Assembly: GCF_965284335.1 (NCBI RefSeq)
Contig: NZ_OZ260076.1
DNA: 64,000 bases
Source of the DNA: Tabrizicola_A sp965284335
Lineage (GTDB): Bacteria; Pseudomonadota; Alphaproteobacteria; Rhodobacterales; Rhodobacteraceae
Strand: one strand, 5' to 3'
Shown here: one piece after another, positions 35,319-44,544 of the stretch
How positions within the stretch are numbered: position 1 is the stretch's first letter
Layout of the letters: each line of letters opens with the position of its first letter
Position numbers and translations under genes: made by a program
The notes under the pieces: generated by a model
Databases searched by the model: none
What the model saw: the letters and a program-made list of their open reading frames with translations, nothing else
Told to the model about the DNA's origin: nothing

Positions 35319-37925
35319 TCACCGCCTTTGCAGGCCCAGCCTGATTTGCTTTTCGATTTCGATAATCGCAAAGAAGGCGGCACCAATGCCGACGATCAAG
35401 ATCCCGTCAAGCAAGGCCACAGATTCAGTTCCCAAGACGGTTTGCAGCACCGGCACATATGTGATCGCGAACTGTGCGGCGGTGATGGCGATGACGACGG
35501 TCCAGACCACCTTTGTTCCCCGTGCCGCGGCCCAGGTCAGCGATGTGCCGTGGATGTTGCGGATAAAGAAAAGGTGGAAGATCTCCAGCACCACCAGCGT
35601 GTTCATGGCGATGGTTTGCGCCAGCGGCAAGGAATAGCCGCGGTCGAGCGCATAGGTGAACATCCCGAAGACTGCGGCAAGAAACAGAGTGGCCACAAGG
35701 ACCACATGCCAAACCAGTTCCCCCGACAGGATCGGCGCGTCGCGTCGCCGGGGCGGATGGGCCATCGTGCCTTTCTCGGTCGGCTCAAAGGCGAGCGCCA
35801 GACCAAGGGTGATGCCGGTGATCAGGTTGACCCACAGGATCTGAACCGCGGTCATCGGCAGGGACATGCCGGCAATCAAGGCAACGATGATGACCATGGA
35901 CTCGCCCGCGTTGGTGGGCAGGGTCCAGCTGATCACCTTTTTGAGATTGTCATAAACGGTGCGCCCTTCACGCACAGCCGCCGCGATAGAGGCAAAGTTG
36001 TCATCGGCCAGCACGAGGTCAGCAGCCTCTTTCGCGGCCTCAGATCCCTTTAGGCCCATCGCAATGCCCGCATCGGCGCGCTTCAGGGCGGGGGCGTCGT
36101 TCACCCCGTCGCCGGTCATGGCAACCGAAAGACCACTTGCCTGCAATGCTGTCACAAGGCGCAGCTTGTCTTCGGGCGAGGTGCGGGCGAAGACATCGAC
36201 CGAGGCGACCTCAAGCGCAAGTTGGGCATCATCAAGCTTGTCCAGATCGGCCCCTGTCAGCACACGATCGGGGTTCTGCAAACCGATCTGCGCGGCAATC
36301 GCGGCGGCGGTGCCTGCATGATCGCCGGTGATCATCTTCACCCGGATGCCTGCCGCGCGACATTCGGCGACGGCGGCAATGGCCTCGGGGCGGGGTGGAT
36401 CGATCAGGCCGACAAGGCCGGTGAAGGTCAACCCACCTTCCAAGGCGGCGGGGTCGATCTTGTCGCCGGTTGTGGGCCGTTCGGCCAAGGCCAGCACCCG
36501 CAGGCCCTGACGGGCCATTGCTTCGGCCCGGTCGTGCCAAAGCGCATAGTCCAGATCGCCACACATCCCCAAAACCCGTTCGGGCGCGCCTTTGACATGG
36601 ATCAGCCGACCAGCGGGACCGTCGGTCAGCACAGCCATAAAGCGGTGGCGGCTGTCGAAGGGGATCGCGTCAAGACGCGAAGCGCCAAGTGGGGCACCGA
36701 CCTTGCCCGCAAAGGCCAAAAGCGCGCCCTCCATCGGGTCGCCCTCAACGGTCCAGACCCCATTTCGGTCGTGCAGCGCCGCATCGTTGCACAGGCCAGC
36801 GGCAAGGGCGAGCGCCGACAAATCGCCGGGCGGCGAGATGTCGCCGCGCGGGGCATAGCCCTCTCCGGTGATGTCAAAGCGGCCTGCGGACGTCTCGACC
36901 CGGGCGACAACCATTTCATTGCGGGTCAATGTGCCGGTCTTATCAGTGCAGATGACCGACACCGAGCCGATGGATTCGATGGCCGGAAGCCGCCGCACGA
37001 TGGCATTGCGCCGCGCCATGGCCTGCACGCCGATGGCCAGCGTGATGGTCATTACGGCGGGCAGGCCTTCGGGAATGGCCGAAACGGCGATGGCCACAAC
37101 CGTCATGAACAGATCAGAAAAGGGCATGTGGCCAACAAAGACCCCCCAGCCCAGCAAAAGCGCCACGACCAAAAGGATAAGGAAGGAAAGCCAGCGCGCG
37201 AAATGGTCCATCTGCGCGACAAGGGGTGTCGTCAACTGCTCGACCCCGGCCAGAAGCCCGCCGATGCGGCCGATTTCCGTGGCCGGACCTGTCGCGGTGA
37301 CCACGCCGCGCGCGGTGCCTTGCGTGACCAGCGTGCCAGACCACAGCATCGACCGGCGGTCGCCAATGGGCGCATCTGCCGCGACCGGGGCTGTCGCCTT
37401 GTCAACCGGCACGGATTCACCTGTGAGGATCGCCTCTTGCGCCGCAAGGCCCCGCGCCTCGATCAGGCGCAGGTCGGCGGGAACCTTGTCGCCAGCTTCA
37501 AGCAGGACAATGTCGCCGGGCACCAGCGTTGCCCCGTTCACCGTCACCCGCCGCCCTTCGCGCAGCACAGCCGCACGCGGGGCCAGCATCTGCCGGATTG
37601 CCAGCATGGCGCTTTCGGCCTTGCCCTCTTGAACAAAGCCGATGACCGCATTGGCCAAGACCACAGCCATGATCACCCCGGTGTCGATCCAATGTTGCAG
37701 CGTGCCGGTCACGACGGCAGCAGCCAGCAGCACATAGATCAGCACGTTGTTGAACTGCGCAAGGAACCGCAAAAGCGGCCCCCGCGCCTGCGTTTCAGGC
37801 AGACGGTTTGGGCCATGCATGGCCAACCGTTCGGCGGCTTCTGTGGCCGTCAGGCCCTCGGGACGGGCGTTCAGATCCGCCAGACAATCGGCGGCAGGGC
37901 GGGAATGGGGGTCTTTCATCTGCAT
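35319..37925 (-). CDS. Cation-transporting P-type ATPase, P2 (calcium/sodium) type
   Basis: The protein is 868 residues. TGES is at 168-171, the M4 motif PEGLPA at 285-290, and the phosphorylation site D328KTGT. TGDGVNDAPALKRADAGIAMG is the hinge, and a C-terminal set of four further helices follows. The P2 layout with an N-terminal cation ATPase domain and PEGLPA indicates Ca2+, or Na+/K+-like, export across the inner membrane. The ATG at 37925 shares one base with the SDR stop (TGATG), so the genes are coupled. A TTG three bases earlier is a less likely start. Confidence 0.9.
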   Translation of the reverse strand: MQMKDPHSRPAADCLADLNARPEGLTATEAAERLAMHGPNRLPETQARGPLLRFLAQFNNVLIYVLLAAAVVTGTLQHWIDTGVIMAVVLANAVIGFVQEGKAESAMLAIRQMLAPRAAVLREGRRVTVNGATLVPGDIVLLEAGDKVPADLRLIEARGLAAQEAILTGESVPVDKATAPVAADAPIGDRRSMLWSGTLVTQGTARGVVTATGPATEIGRIGGLLAGVEQLTTPLVAQMDHFARWLSFLILLVVALLLGWGVFVGHMPFSDLFMTVVAIAVSAIPEGLPAVMTITLAIGVQAMARRNAIVRRLPAIESIGSVSVICTDKTGTLTRNEMVVARVETSAGRFDITGEGYAPRGDISPPGDLSALALAAGLCNDAALHDRNGVWTVEGDPMEGALLAFAGKVGAPLGASRLDAIPFDSRHRFMAVLTDGPAGRLIHVKGAPERVLGMCGDLDYALWHDRAEAMARQGLRVLALAERPTTGDKIDPAALEGGLTFTGLVGLIDPPRPEAIAAVAECRAAGIRVKMITGDHAGTAAAIAAQIGLQNPDRVLTGADLDKLDDAQLALEVASVDVFARTSPEDKLRLVTALQASGLSVAMTGDGVNDAPALKRADAGIAMGLKGSEAAKEAADLVLADDNFASIAAAVREGRTVYDNLKKVISWTLPTNAGESMVIIVALIAGMSLPMTAVQILWVNLITGITLGLALAFEPTEKGTMAHPPRRRDAPILSGELVWHVVLVATLFLAAVFGMFTYALDRGYSLPLAQTIAMNTLVVLEIFHLFFIRNIHGTSLTWAAARGTKVVWTVVIAITAAQFAITYVPVLQTVLGTESVALLDGILIVGIGAAFFAIIEIEKQIRLGLQRR

Positions 37926-38695
37926 CAACGCGCCGTATAGCCACCATCAATCGCAATTTCAGCCCCGGTGACAAATTTTGCCTCCTCTGAGGCAAGCCAC
38001 ACCACCGCCCAAGCGATGTCATCGGGCTCGCCCATATGGCCGATGGGATGCACCGATCCTGCGGCCGCCTTTGCGGCCTCAAGGTCGGGCGAGGTGGCGC
38101 GCAGGTGGTTTTCCACCATCGGCGTCCAGATATAGCCGGGGTGGATCGAGTTCACACGAATCTGTTCGGGCGCGTAAGTGACCGCATCATTTTTGGTCAT
38201 CAACCGCACCGCCCCTTTCGAGGCGTGATAGGCGGCCAGATTGCCGACGCCGATCAACCCAGCAATCGACGACAGGTTGATAATCGACCCGCGCCCTGCG
38301 GCGCGCAGATGCGGGATCGCGTGTTTTGTGCCAAACATCACACCCTTGACGTTCACAGCCTGCACCCGGTCCCACTCCTCCTCGGTCACCTGATCGGTGG
38401 GCTTGGGGCTGCCCGAGATGCCCGCATTGTTGACCATCACCTGCAAGCCGCCAAAGTGCTGCGCGGCCTCGTCTATCGCCGCTTTCATCGCGGTCTCATC
38501 GGTCACATCGACGCGCCAAAAGGCGGCGGCAAGGCCGCGCGCCGTAAGGTCGGCGGCCAAGGTCTCGCCCTCGCCTTGCAGCATGTCAAAGATCGCGACC
38601 TGACACCCCTCTTCGGCCATCCGCGTGACACAAGCGCGGCCAATGCCCACGGCCCCCCCGGTAACAATGGCGGTTTTTCCAGACAGTCGGTTCAT
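37925..38695 (-). CDS. Short-chain dehydrogenase/reductase
   Basis: The protein is 256 residues of classical SDR type. TGGAVGIG is the NAD(P) loop, NNAGISG the NAG motif, and a catalytic Ser/YHASK set (NLSSIAGLIGVGNLAAYHASKGAV). The closing segment is VTGAEIAIDGGYTAR. An acidic residue after the second strand (IFDM) favours NAD+. Closest pattern is cyclopentanol/3-alpha-hydroxysteroid/glucose dehydrogenases; the substrate is unknown. It overlaps the P-type ATPase gene by one base, an unusual pairing. Confidence 0.85.
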   Translation of the reverse strand: MNRLSGKTAIVTGGAVGIGRACVTRMAEEGCQVAIFDMLQGEGETLAADLTARGLAAAFWRVDVTDETAMKAAIDEAAQHFGGLQVMVNNAGISGSPKPTDQVTEEEWDRVQAVNVKGVMFGTKHAIPHLRAAGRGSIINLSSIAGLIGVGNLAAYHASKGAVRLMTKNDAVTYAPEQIRVNSIHPGYIWTPMVENHLRATSPDLEAAKAAAGSVHPIGHMGEPDDIAWAVVWLASEEAKFVTGAEIAIDGGYTAR

Positions 38696-39163
38696 GGTGA
38701 TCTCCTTTGCGTCGCAGTTCGGAAAACTTTTGGCGGTTCAGAAAGTGTGACCCTTGGGCCGGGTGCGATCCCCTATTGCCGCGCTCTTGCGGCGCGCTGT
38801 GTCGTTTTATGGCGCATCAAGAACGCTGTGCTCTTGGCATTGGCGATTGGCCAAGTCGTGCCAGCATCGATGGCACGAAATGCACCGTCATGGGTTCTGG
38901 TCTGAACGCCCACGGGCTTTTCAGATGATGTTTTGTCCAGTGATTACGAAAGCATAACGGGCTTGAGCAGATTCGCATAGAACCGCGCCTTGGCTTTTGC
39001 GGGCGGCATATCCAAAAGGTGCCAAGCTGGCGGCGGGTGGACCACCATCGCAGCAGGTTGAGGACTTGCGTTCCATGGCCGTGGGACTGCGCCAATCGGC
39101 CCCGAGAATGTGACGTGGCGCAGCCCTCAACCGCTTCAGTTCAGGCCTGCTTGGCCAACGTGG
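38696..39163. other. Intergenic region with no convincing gene
   Basis: 468 bases between the SDR start and the UPF0126 gene's end. Short frames on both strands (for example 38754-38957 + and 38817-39095 -) give Cys/Trp/Arg-rich peptides unlike real proteins. They might be remains of a decayed gene, but I recognise none. Confidence 0.5.
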
Positions 39164-39829
39164 TTATTCGACTTCACCACGTTGTCCCGGAATGCGCCCG
39201 GGCCTTGGGCGAAAGACAGGAAGGACAAGATCAAAACGAAGCGCGCCGGCACGAACGCCGAACCCAATGCCAATTGCGATACCTGTTGCGACCAATCTGG
39301 AAAGGCCGAGGCCGTCGGCAACAAGAAGTGCGATCGAACCGAATGCCGCGGCGGTGACATAGATGTCCCGTCGAAGCAGGATCGAGGGTTCTTGCCCGAG
39401 CAGATCGCGCAGGATGCCTCCAACGGCTGCGGTGATGACCCCCATCCCGACAGCGACAAGGGGTCCGGCACCCATATCAAGCGCCTTGGCCGTGCCGACC
39501 GTGGTCACCAGCGCCATGCCAAACGCGTCGAGATAAAGAAGGATGCGATAGCGCGACGCCACAAGATGCGCCGAAAAGTGAACGATCGCGGCCGCGCAGA
39601 GGCAAAGTGCCAGTGGGGTCGCATCCACCACCCAAAACACCGGGGCGCCGAGCAGCAGGTCTCGTGACGTGCCCCCGCCGACACCGGTTACAACGCCAAG
39701 CCAGAGGAACCCCACGATATCCATCTGCTTGCGCGAGGCCACCAGCGCACCGGTGACCGCAAAGACGACCACCGATGCAAGATCCAGCGCACGCAGAATG
39801 TCTGCGGCCTGTGGGGCAACCTCAGACAT
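39164..39829 (-). CDS. UPF0126/TRIC-like membrane protein (Pfam glycine-transporter family)
   Basis: The protein is 221 residues with seven likely membrane helices. It has two repeats of the family motif: TGALVASRKQMDIVGFLWLGVVTGVGGGTSRDLLLG, and GTAKALDMGAGPLVAVGMGVITAAVGGILRDLLGQ. The family is related to trimeric intracellular cation channels, and its bacterial members have been linked with glycine transport. It overlaps the TRAP large permease gene by 8 bases, so it is part of that operon. A glycine role would fit an operon that hydrolyses an N-acylglycine. Confidence 0.85.
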   Translation of the reverse strand: MSEVAPQAADILRALDLASVVVFAVTGALVASRKQMDIVGFLWLGVVTGVGGGTSRDLLLGAPVFWVVDATPLALCLCAAAIVHFSAHLVASRYRILLYLDAFGMALVTTVGTAKALDMGAGPLVAVGMGVITAAVGGILRDLLGQEPSILLRRDIYVTAAAFGSIALLVADGLGLSRLVATGIAIGIGFGVRAGALRFDLVLPVFRPRPGRIPGQRGEVE

Positions 39830-41111
39830 GCGTCACAAGCCAGAGCGAAATGGCGGGGAATGCCACCAACAGACCCAGTCGGACGATATCCACCGCAATA
39901 AAGGGCACCAGGCCACGAAAGATCCGCAAGACCGGAACATGGGGCAGGACCGCCTTCAGCACAAAGACGTTCATCCCCACTGGCGGCGTTATCAACGCGA
40001 TCTCCGTCACCACCACAACAATTATGCCAAACCAGGTCAGATCGAAGCCCTGCGTGGCGACCACCGGTGCGAACAGGGGCACGAAGATCAGGATGATAGC
40101 CATCGAGTCCAGCACGCAGCCCAGCACAAGGAAGATCAGCACGATCGCCAGGATCAGCCAGTAACCCGTCAGCCCCATCCCTTCGACCAGTCCAAGGATG
40201 CCGACAGAAAGTCCCGACATCGTCAGCAGTTTCGACAGCATCATGGCGCCGAACAGCACGACGTACAGCGAGATCGAGGTATAGGCGGTTTCGAGGATCA
40301 CCTTGCGCAGCATCGCCAGCGTCAGGCGGCCATGGAAGAAGCCTACAAGCACCGCCATGCCAGCACCGATCCCTGCCGCTTCGGTCGCTGTGAAGAGGTC
40401 AGCGTAAAGCCCACCAATGATGAGCGCGAACAAGAACAGGAACGGCCAGATACCGCGCAGCGACGCAATCCGGTCGCTCCAGCTACTAGGTTCGCCGCGT
40501 GGTGCTTCTTCGGGGCGGCGCCATGCGACCCAAACGACCGCCAGCATGTAAAGCGCCAAGCCCAGAAGGCCGGGCAGGACGCCTGCAACGAACAGATCAC
40601 CGATATTCGTCTGGGTGATGATGCCGTAGATGACAAGGATGATCGACGGCGGGATCAGGATGCCCAGCGTCCCGCCCGCTGCGATGGTGGCCGATGCCAG
40701 CCCGTCAGAATAGCCGTAGCGGCGCATGCTGGGATAGGCGACCTTGGCCATGGTGGCCGCCGTGGCATAGCTGGAACCGCAGACAGCGCCAAAGCCCGCG
40801 CAGGTGACCATCGTCGCCAGCGACAAGCCGCCCCGCACCGACCCCAGATAGGCATTGGCCGCCCGGAACAGGTCTTGTGCAATGCCGGTGCGCGAAATGA
40901 TGTTGCCCATCAGGATGAACATCGGAACGATGGCCAGATCATAGGACAGCACGGCCTCCGACACGGTCATCGGGAACAGCGTCAGCGCGGTGGTTGTGCT
41001 GGTGATGTAGGCCAGACCTGCAAGCGACACGGACATCAGCGCAATACCCAAGGGCACGCGAAGCAAGGCCAGCAGGATCACTGCGGCCATGGAAATGAAA
41101 CCGACAATCAC
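39822..41111 (-). CDS. dctM: TRAP transporter large permease (DctM)
   Basis: The protein is 429 residues with about 12 helices. Characteristic segments are MFILMGNIISRTGIAQDLFRAANAYLGSVRGGLSLATM, CGSSYATAATMAKVAYPSM, and GTLGILIPPSIILVIYGI. It uses the sodium gradient to import organic acids captured by the DctP protein. The GTG at 41111 overlaps the DctQ stop (GTGA). Confidence 0.93.
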   Translation of the reverse strand: MIVGFISMAAVILLALLRVPLGIALMSVSLAGLAYITSTTTALTLFPMTVSEAVLSYDLAIVPMFILMGNIISRTGIAQDLFRAANAYLGSVRGGLSLATMVTCAGFGAVCGSSYATAATMAKVAYPSMRRYGYSDGLASATIAAGGTLGILIPPSIILVIYGIITQTNIGDLFVAGVLPGLLGLALYMLAVVWVAWRRPEEAPRGEPSSWSDRIASLRGIWPFLFLFALIIGGLYADLFTATEAAGIGAGMAVLVGFFHGRLTLAMLRKVILETAYTSISLYVVLFGAMMLSKLLTMSGLSVGILGLVEGMGLTGYWLILAIVLIFLVLGCVLDSMAIILIFVPLFAPVVATQGFDLTWFGIIVVVVTEIALITPPVGMNVFVLKAVLPHVPVLRIFRGLVPFIAVDIVRLGLLVAFPAISLWLVTHV

Positions 41112-41599
41112 AGTACTTCCTCCTGATCATGGGCGACGGACATGGGTGCCGCAAAGGCGGTGTAAAGTGCCGCCAGCGCCGACAGGGCGGCACAGACGGC
41201 CATCCAGCCGTAAAGCGGCGCGCGGGGGATGTTCAGACCCTGGCTCACCTCGGAAAAGGCGGTTGCATCGATGGCTTTGCGGGCCAGCGTCCATGCCATC
41301 AGCGCAAAGACCAGCGCCATCAGAAAGACCGTGACCTTCAGCCACCACGCAAGACGCGGTTGCAGCAGGAACTTGTCGAACAGATCAACCTTCAGGTGCA
41401 TGGCGGCCAGCGTCACCAGCGGCAGGCCGGTAAAGACCAAGAGCCCCATCAGATGTTCCGTCAAGTCATGCGCGCCGAAAATGGGCGTGCCAAGCAGGCG
41501 GCGACCGATCACGTCAGCAAAGGTCAGGGCGACCATGGCCGACATCAGGCAGACGAGGACGGTTTCGACCATACGTCGTATTGTGTTTGCGAATTGCAT
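41108..41599 (-). CDS. dctQ: TRAP transporter small permease (DctQ)
   Basis: The protein is 163 residues with four helices. The ATG at 41599 (MQFANTIRRMVETVLVC) follows GGGAGGGG. The family pattern includes TFADVIGRRLLGTPIFGAHDLTEHLMGLLVFTGLP and AAMHLKVDLFDKF. It supports assembly of the DctM complex. A stem-loop lies just upstream, after the DctP gene. Confidence 0.9.
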   Translation of the reverse strand: MQFANTIRRMVETVLVCLMSAMVALTFADVIGRRLLGTPIFGAHDLTEHLMGLLVFTGLPLVTLAAMHLKVDLFDKFLLQPRLAWWLKVTVFLMALVFALMAWTLARKAIDATAFSEVSQGLNIPRAPLYGWMAVCAALSALAALYTAFAAPMSVAHDQEEVL

Positions 41600-41631
41600 G
41601 TTGTGGCCCCTCCCAAGACCCGGCGAATAGG

Positions 41632-41650
41632 CCCGGCGCAGTGCGCCGGG
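41632..41650. repeat. Intercistronic stem-loop between dctP and dctQ
   Basis: CCCGGCGC and GCGCCGGG form an 8-bp stem with a 3-base loop, 9 bases after the DctP stop. Same position and build as the hairpins after two other binding-protein genes in the window. Confidence 0.7.
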
Positions 41651-41659
41651 CATTTGGCG

Positions 41660-42685
41660 TCATTTCGCGCTGAGCTCAGCATAGGCGGCGAGGTAGTCGG
41701 CACGCATCGCGGCGGGGTCGGCGACGCCTGCAGCTGTGGCAGCAACGGTCCAATCAGCGATCATCTTGTCCGAAACGGCTGTAATTGCGGTCATCAGGTC
41801 GGCCGAAGGTTCGTTGAACGCGTGCCCACCTTCGGTGAACAGCGTCATCGCCTTTTCATGCTGGGCGTTGAACTGCTGGCCCCAAAGTCGCGAAAGTGCC
41901 TCACCCGAGACGGCGGCGATGGCGGTGCGGTCAGCTTCATCCAGGCTTTGCCACTTGGCCTCGTTCATCACGATGAAAAAGCTGCTGTCATAAAGACCGT
42001 TCGGGACGATTGTATGCTGCTTAAGCGAGTCTTCCAGACGGAAGTTCATCACTGATTCCACCGAATGCAGCGAAGCGTCGATGACCCCGCCTTCCAGCAA
42101 TTCATAGGCCTTGGTTGCAGGGGCCGCGACGGGCACAGCACCCAGCGATTCCATGATCTGGGCCTGGATCGGCCCGCCGATGCGCACCTTCTGGTTGGCC
42201 ATGTCCTCGGGCGTAATCACAGGCTTCGATCCGTGATGGATCTGCCCGCCACCGAACAGCCCGACACCCAGCATTTCCACCCCGTCGAAGGCGGGATTGT
42301 CGGCAAGGTGCTTTTCATAGGTGCGCCAAAGGGCGACAGAGGACGCTTCGGCATCCGTTCCGACAAACGGAAATTCGGCGAACCACATCGCGGTGAAGCG
42401 TTCGGGTTCATAGGTGAAGTTGCCCCAGGTGATGTCCGCCACGCCCGTTCGGGCCAGTTCGAAATGCTGCGGCGGCGCACCAAGCGGCGCAGGCATGATG
42501 TTCAGTGTCACGCGGCCTTCGGTCGCGGTCGCGACGCTTTCCGCATAGGGCACCAGAATGTCGGTATAGATGAAGTGGGTCTGCGGCACCCAGCTTGATA
42601 CGGTCAGGACAGTTTCGGCCTGTGCGGCGCCGAAGCCAAGGCCAAGCCCCAAGGTTGCGGCGGTCAATGTGGTTTTCAGGTTCAT
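41660..42685 (-). CDS. dctP: TRAP transporter substrate-binding protein (DctP)
   Basis: The protein is 341 residues with a signal peptide (TLGLGLGFGAAQAE). The pattern is that of TRAP DctP proteins: TVSSWVPQTHFIYTDILVPYAESVATATEGRVTLNIMPAPLG, VRIGGPIQAQIMESLGAVPV and ALHSVESVMNF-like sequence. The Arg in KVRIGG would bind the ligand carboxylate. The ligand is probably an organic acid; position next to an M20D hydrolase suggests an N-acylated amino acid. Confidence 0.92.
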   Translation of the reverse strand: MNLKTTLTAATLGLGLGFGAAQAETVLTVSSWVPQTHFIYTDILVPYAESVATATEGRVTLNIMPAPLGAPPQHFELARTGVADITWGNFTYEPERFTAMWFAEFPFVGTDAEASSVALWRTYEKHLADNPAFDGVEMLGVGLFGGGQIHHGSKPVITPEDMANQKVRIGGPIQAQIMESLGAVPVAAPATKAYELLEGGVIDASLHSVESVMNFRLEDSLKQHTIVPNGLYDSSFFIVMNEAKWQSLDEADRTAIAAVSGEALSRLWGQQFNAQHEKAMTLFTEGGHAFNEPSADLMTAITAVSDKMIADWTVAATAAGVADPAAMRADYLAAYAELSAK

Positions 42686-42724
42686 CGCGAGTTCCTCCCT
42701 TGAATGTGCGATAGGTTGTCTTGG

Positions 42725-43906
42725 TCAGCCGATGGGCGGTTGCCCGGCGGCGGAAAGTGCGAGTTCGACAAGAATGGCTGCGCCAACCGAAATGATGCTG
42801 GGATCAAAGCGGTAATCAGGATGGTGGCAGTAAGCCCCGTCCTGACCGACGAAGACGTAGGCGCCGGGCAGGTGCTGCCGAAACAAGGCAAAATCTTCGG
42901 ACGCCATCACAGGGCGCGGGTTCGCAATCAGTCGGTCCGCACCCAAGGTGCGGATCACCGCATCGCGCACAGTGGCAACGCAGCGGGGGTCATTCATCAA
43001 GACCGGCACTTTCGCGGTGATGTTCACGTCGACAGGCGTGCCGAAGGCTAGCGTGGTGCACTCGCCCGCGGCTTTCATAAGACCGTGCACCTCGCTCCGC
43101 GCCTTTTCGGAATGGCTGCGCAACGACCCACCGATCCGGACGGTATCGGGCAGAACATTGGGGGCGTGGCCGCCCTCGATTTGACCAAAGGACAAGACAG
43201 CGCTGTCGCGGGAGTCCGTCCTGCGGGTCAGAAGTTGTTGGCACAGCCCAAGGAAATGGGCCGCCGCAAGAATGGCGTCTTGCCCGGTGTGCGGGGCTGA
43301 ACCATGCGTGCCCTGCGCTGTTACCGTGACGCGGATTTCATCCGAAGACGCAAGTGCTGCGCCCTCGGCCACCCCCACCGACCCTGTGGGTAGGCCGGGA
43401 ATATTGTGCAGCGCGTAGATTGCTGACATTGGCACCAAGTCCAAGAGTCCGTCAGCGATCATCGCTGCGGCACCTGTCAGCAATTCTTCTGCGGGTTGGA
43501 AAATGAAGGCCACATTGACCGGCAGATCGCGCTTTGCGGCAAGATACGCTGCCGCTGTCAGCAGGAATGCCATATGGCCGTCGTGGCCACAGCCATGATA
43601 GCGCGGTCCTTCGGTGGTCTGTACTGTTCCATCCGAAGGCCCGGCCATCGGCAAAGCATCCAACTCGGCCCGCAACCCGATAAAGGGTGCCGCCCGATCT
43701 GCCCGCGCGCCGCGCAGCAGCCCGACCAGACCCGTGCCGCCAAGGCCTTCGATCACCTCAAGCCCAAGCCCGCGCAGAACAGACGCCACATAGGCAGCCG
43801 TCCGATGCTCCGAGAACCCGGTTTCCGGCATGGCATGCAGCGTCCGGAACCACTCAAGGCTCTGCGCCTGTTGCGCGTCATGCCAGGATCGAAAAGAAGC
43901 CGTCAT
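42725..43906 (-). CDS. M20D-family amidohydrolase (hippurate hydrolase-like)
   Basis: The protein is 393 residues. Metal and catalytic sites are YHGCGHDGH (Cys106, His108), PAEE (140-141), HNIPGLP and the C-terminal SEDFALF block. The Cys in CGHDGH marks subfamily D, which includes hippurate hydrolase (N-benzoylglycine to benzoate and glycine), indole-acetyl-amino-acid hydrolases and N-acetyl-diaminopimelate deacetylase. No signal peptide, so it acts in the cytoplasm. The ATG at 43906 was chosen over 43939. First gene of an operon with a TRAP importer, and near benzoate genes; hence hippurate or a similar N-benzoyl amino acid is the likely substrate (inference). Confidence 0.85.
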   Translation of the reverse strand: MTASFRSWHDAQQAQSLEWFRTLHAMPETGFSEHRTAAYVASVLRGLGLEVIEGLGGTGLVGLLRGARADRAAPFIGLRAELDALPMAGPSDGTVQTTEGPRYHGCGHDGHMAFLLTAAAYLAAKRDLPVNVAFIFQPAEELLTGAAAMIADGLLDLVPMSAIYALHNIPGLPTGSVGVAEGAALASSDEIRVTVTAQGTHGSAPHTGQDAILAAAHFLGLCQQLLTRRTDSRDSAVLSFGQIEGGHAPNVLPDTVRIGGSLRSHSEKARSEVHGLMKAAGECTTLAFGTPVDVNITAKVPVLMNDPRCVATVRDAVIRTLGADRLIANPRPVMASEDFALFRQHLPGAYVFVGQDGAYCHHPDYRFDPSIISVGAAILVELALSAAGQPPIG

Positions 43907-43935
43907 TTCGTTGCGTCCACAAATATTCTTGTGAT

Positions 43936-43944
43936 GCAACTATT
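43936..43944 (-). promoter_or_regulatory. Candidate MarR half-operator before the hydrolase/TRAP operon
   Basis: AATAGTTGC read on the - strand, 30 bases upstream of the hydrolase start. The same nine bases occur at 44611-44619 in the marR-catB gap. Shared by two promoters flanking one regulator, but short enough to be chance. Confidence 0.4.
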
Positions 43945-44040
43945 CGCGGCTGCGCATTCCAAACAAGGTATCAGGTCATACCCGGACGCCCTGTTTCGGC
44001 ACACCGCACAGCCGTCAAGACAGGGCTGTGCTCGACCATC

Positions 44041-44544
44041 TTAGGGCTTTGGGTCGGTCTTTGCCGCCGGATATACTTCCAAGGCGCGCTTATAGTCGTC
44101 AGACCGAACCCATTGGCCAAGCCGTTCAATCTGTTCAAACAACCGCTGGCGATCTTCGGGTGGAAAGGTGCCCAACAACAGCCCCTCAAGCGCATCAGAT
44201 ACGGCCCTGCCGCGCTCACGAAGGGCTTTGCCGGCCTTGCTGGTGGTGAGATGATATTTGCGCGCGTCGGTATCGGATGAGGTTCGCACAAGCAGACCGT
44301 CGCCAAGCAACTTTTGCAAGATGCGCGATGACAGACTGCGCTCAAGACCACTTTTGTCCCAGACATCAACGAAGGTGATGCCAGGGTTATCATCGACGAT
44401 TCGCAGCACGCGAACTTCGCGGATCGAATAGCCAAGCTCTCGCAGGAATATCGCATCATTCCCGGCGATGGCTTCGTTGGCGATGATTTCCAGAAGATAT
44501 GTCAATCGTTTGCTGGGAAAACCGGTGTTGGGCATAGGGTCCAT
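44041..44544 (-). CDS. MarR-family transcriptional regulator
   Basis: The protein is 167 residues with winged helix-turn-helix pattern: LRELGYSIREVRVLRIVDDNPGITFVDVWDKSGLERSLSSRILQKLLGDGLLVRTSSDTDARKYHLTTSKAGKALRERG. The DxDxR wing (SDTDARKYHL) is intact. MarR regulators of aromatic pathways are usually relieved by the acid or its CoA ester. It lies between the hydrolase/TRAP operon (same strand, downstream) and catB-benABCD (divergent), well placed to control both. Confidence 0.88.
   Translation of the reverse strand: MDPMPNTGFPSKRLTYLLEIIANEAIAGNDAIFLRELGYSIREVRVLRIVDDNPGITFVDVWDKSGLERSLSSRILQKLLGDGLLVRTSSDTDARKYHLTTSKAGKALRERGRAVSDALEGLLLGTFPPEDRQRLFEQIERLGQWVRSDDYKRALEVYPAAKTDPKP

Noticed and set aside
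38817..39130. Short - strand frames suggesting a decayed transposase between the SDR and UPF0126 genes
   Set aside because: I could not match them to any transposase motif, and no terminal repeats were seen.
39669..41126. A 485-codon rightward open frame
   Set aside because: Antisense to dctM; very rich in Gln, Arg, His and Asp, as expected for the complement of a membrane protein gene.
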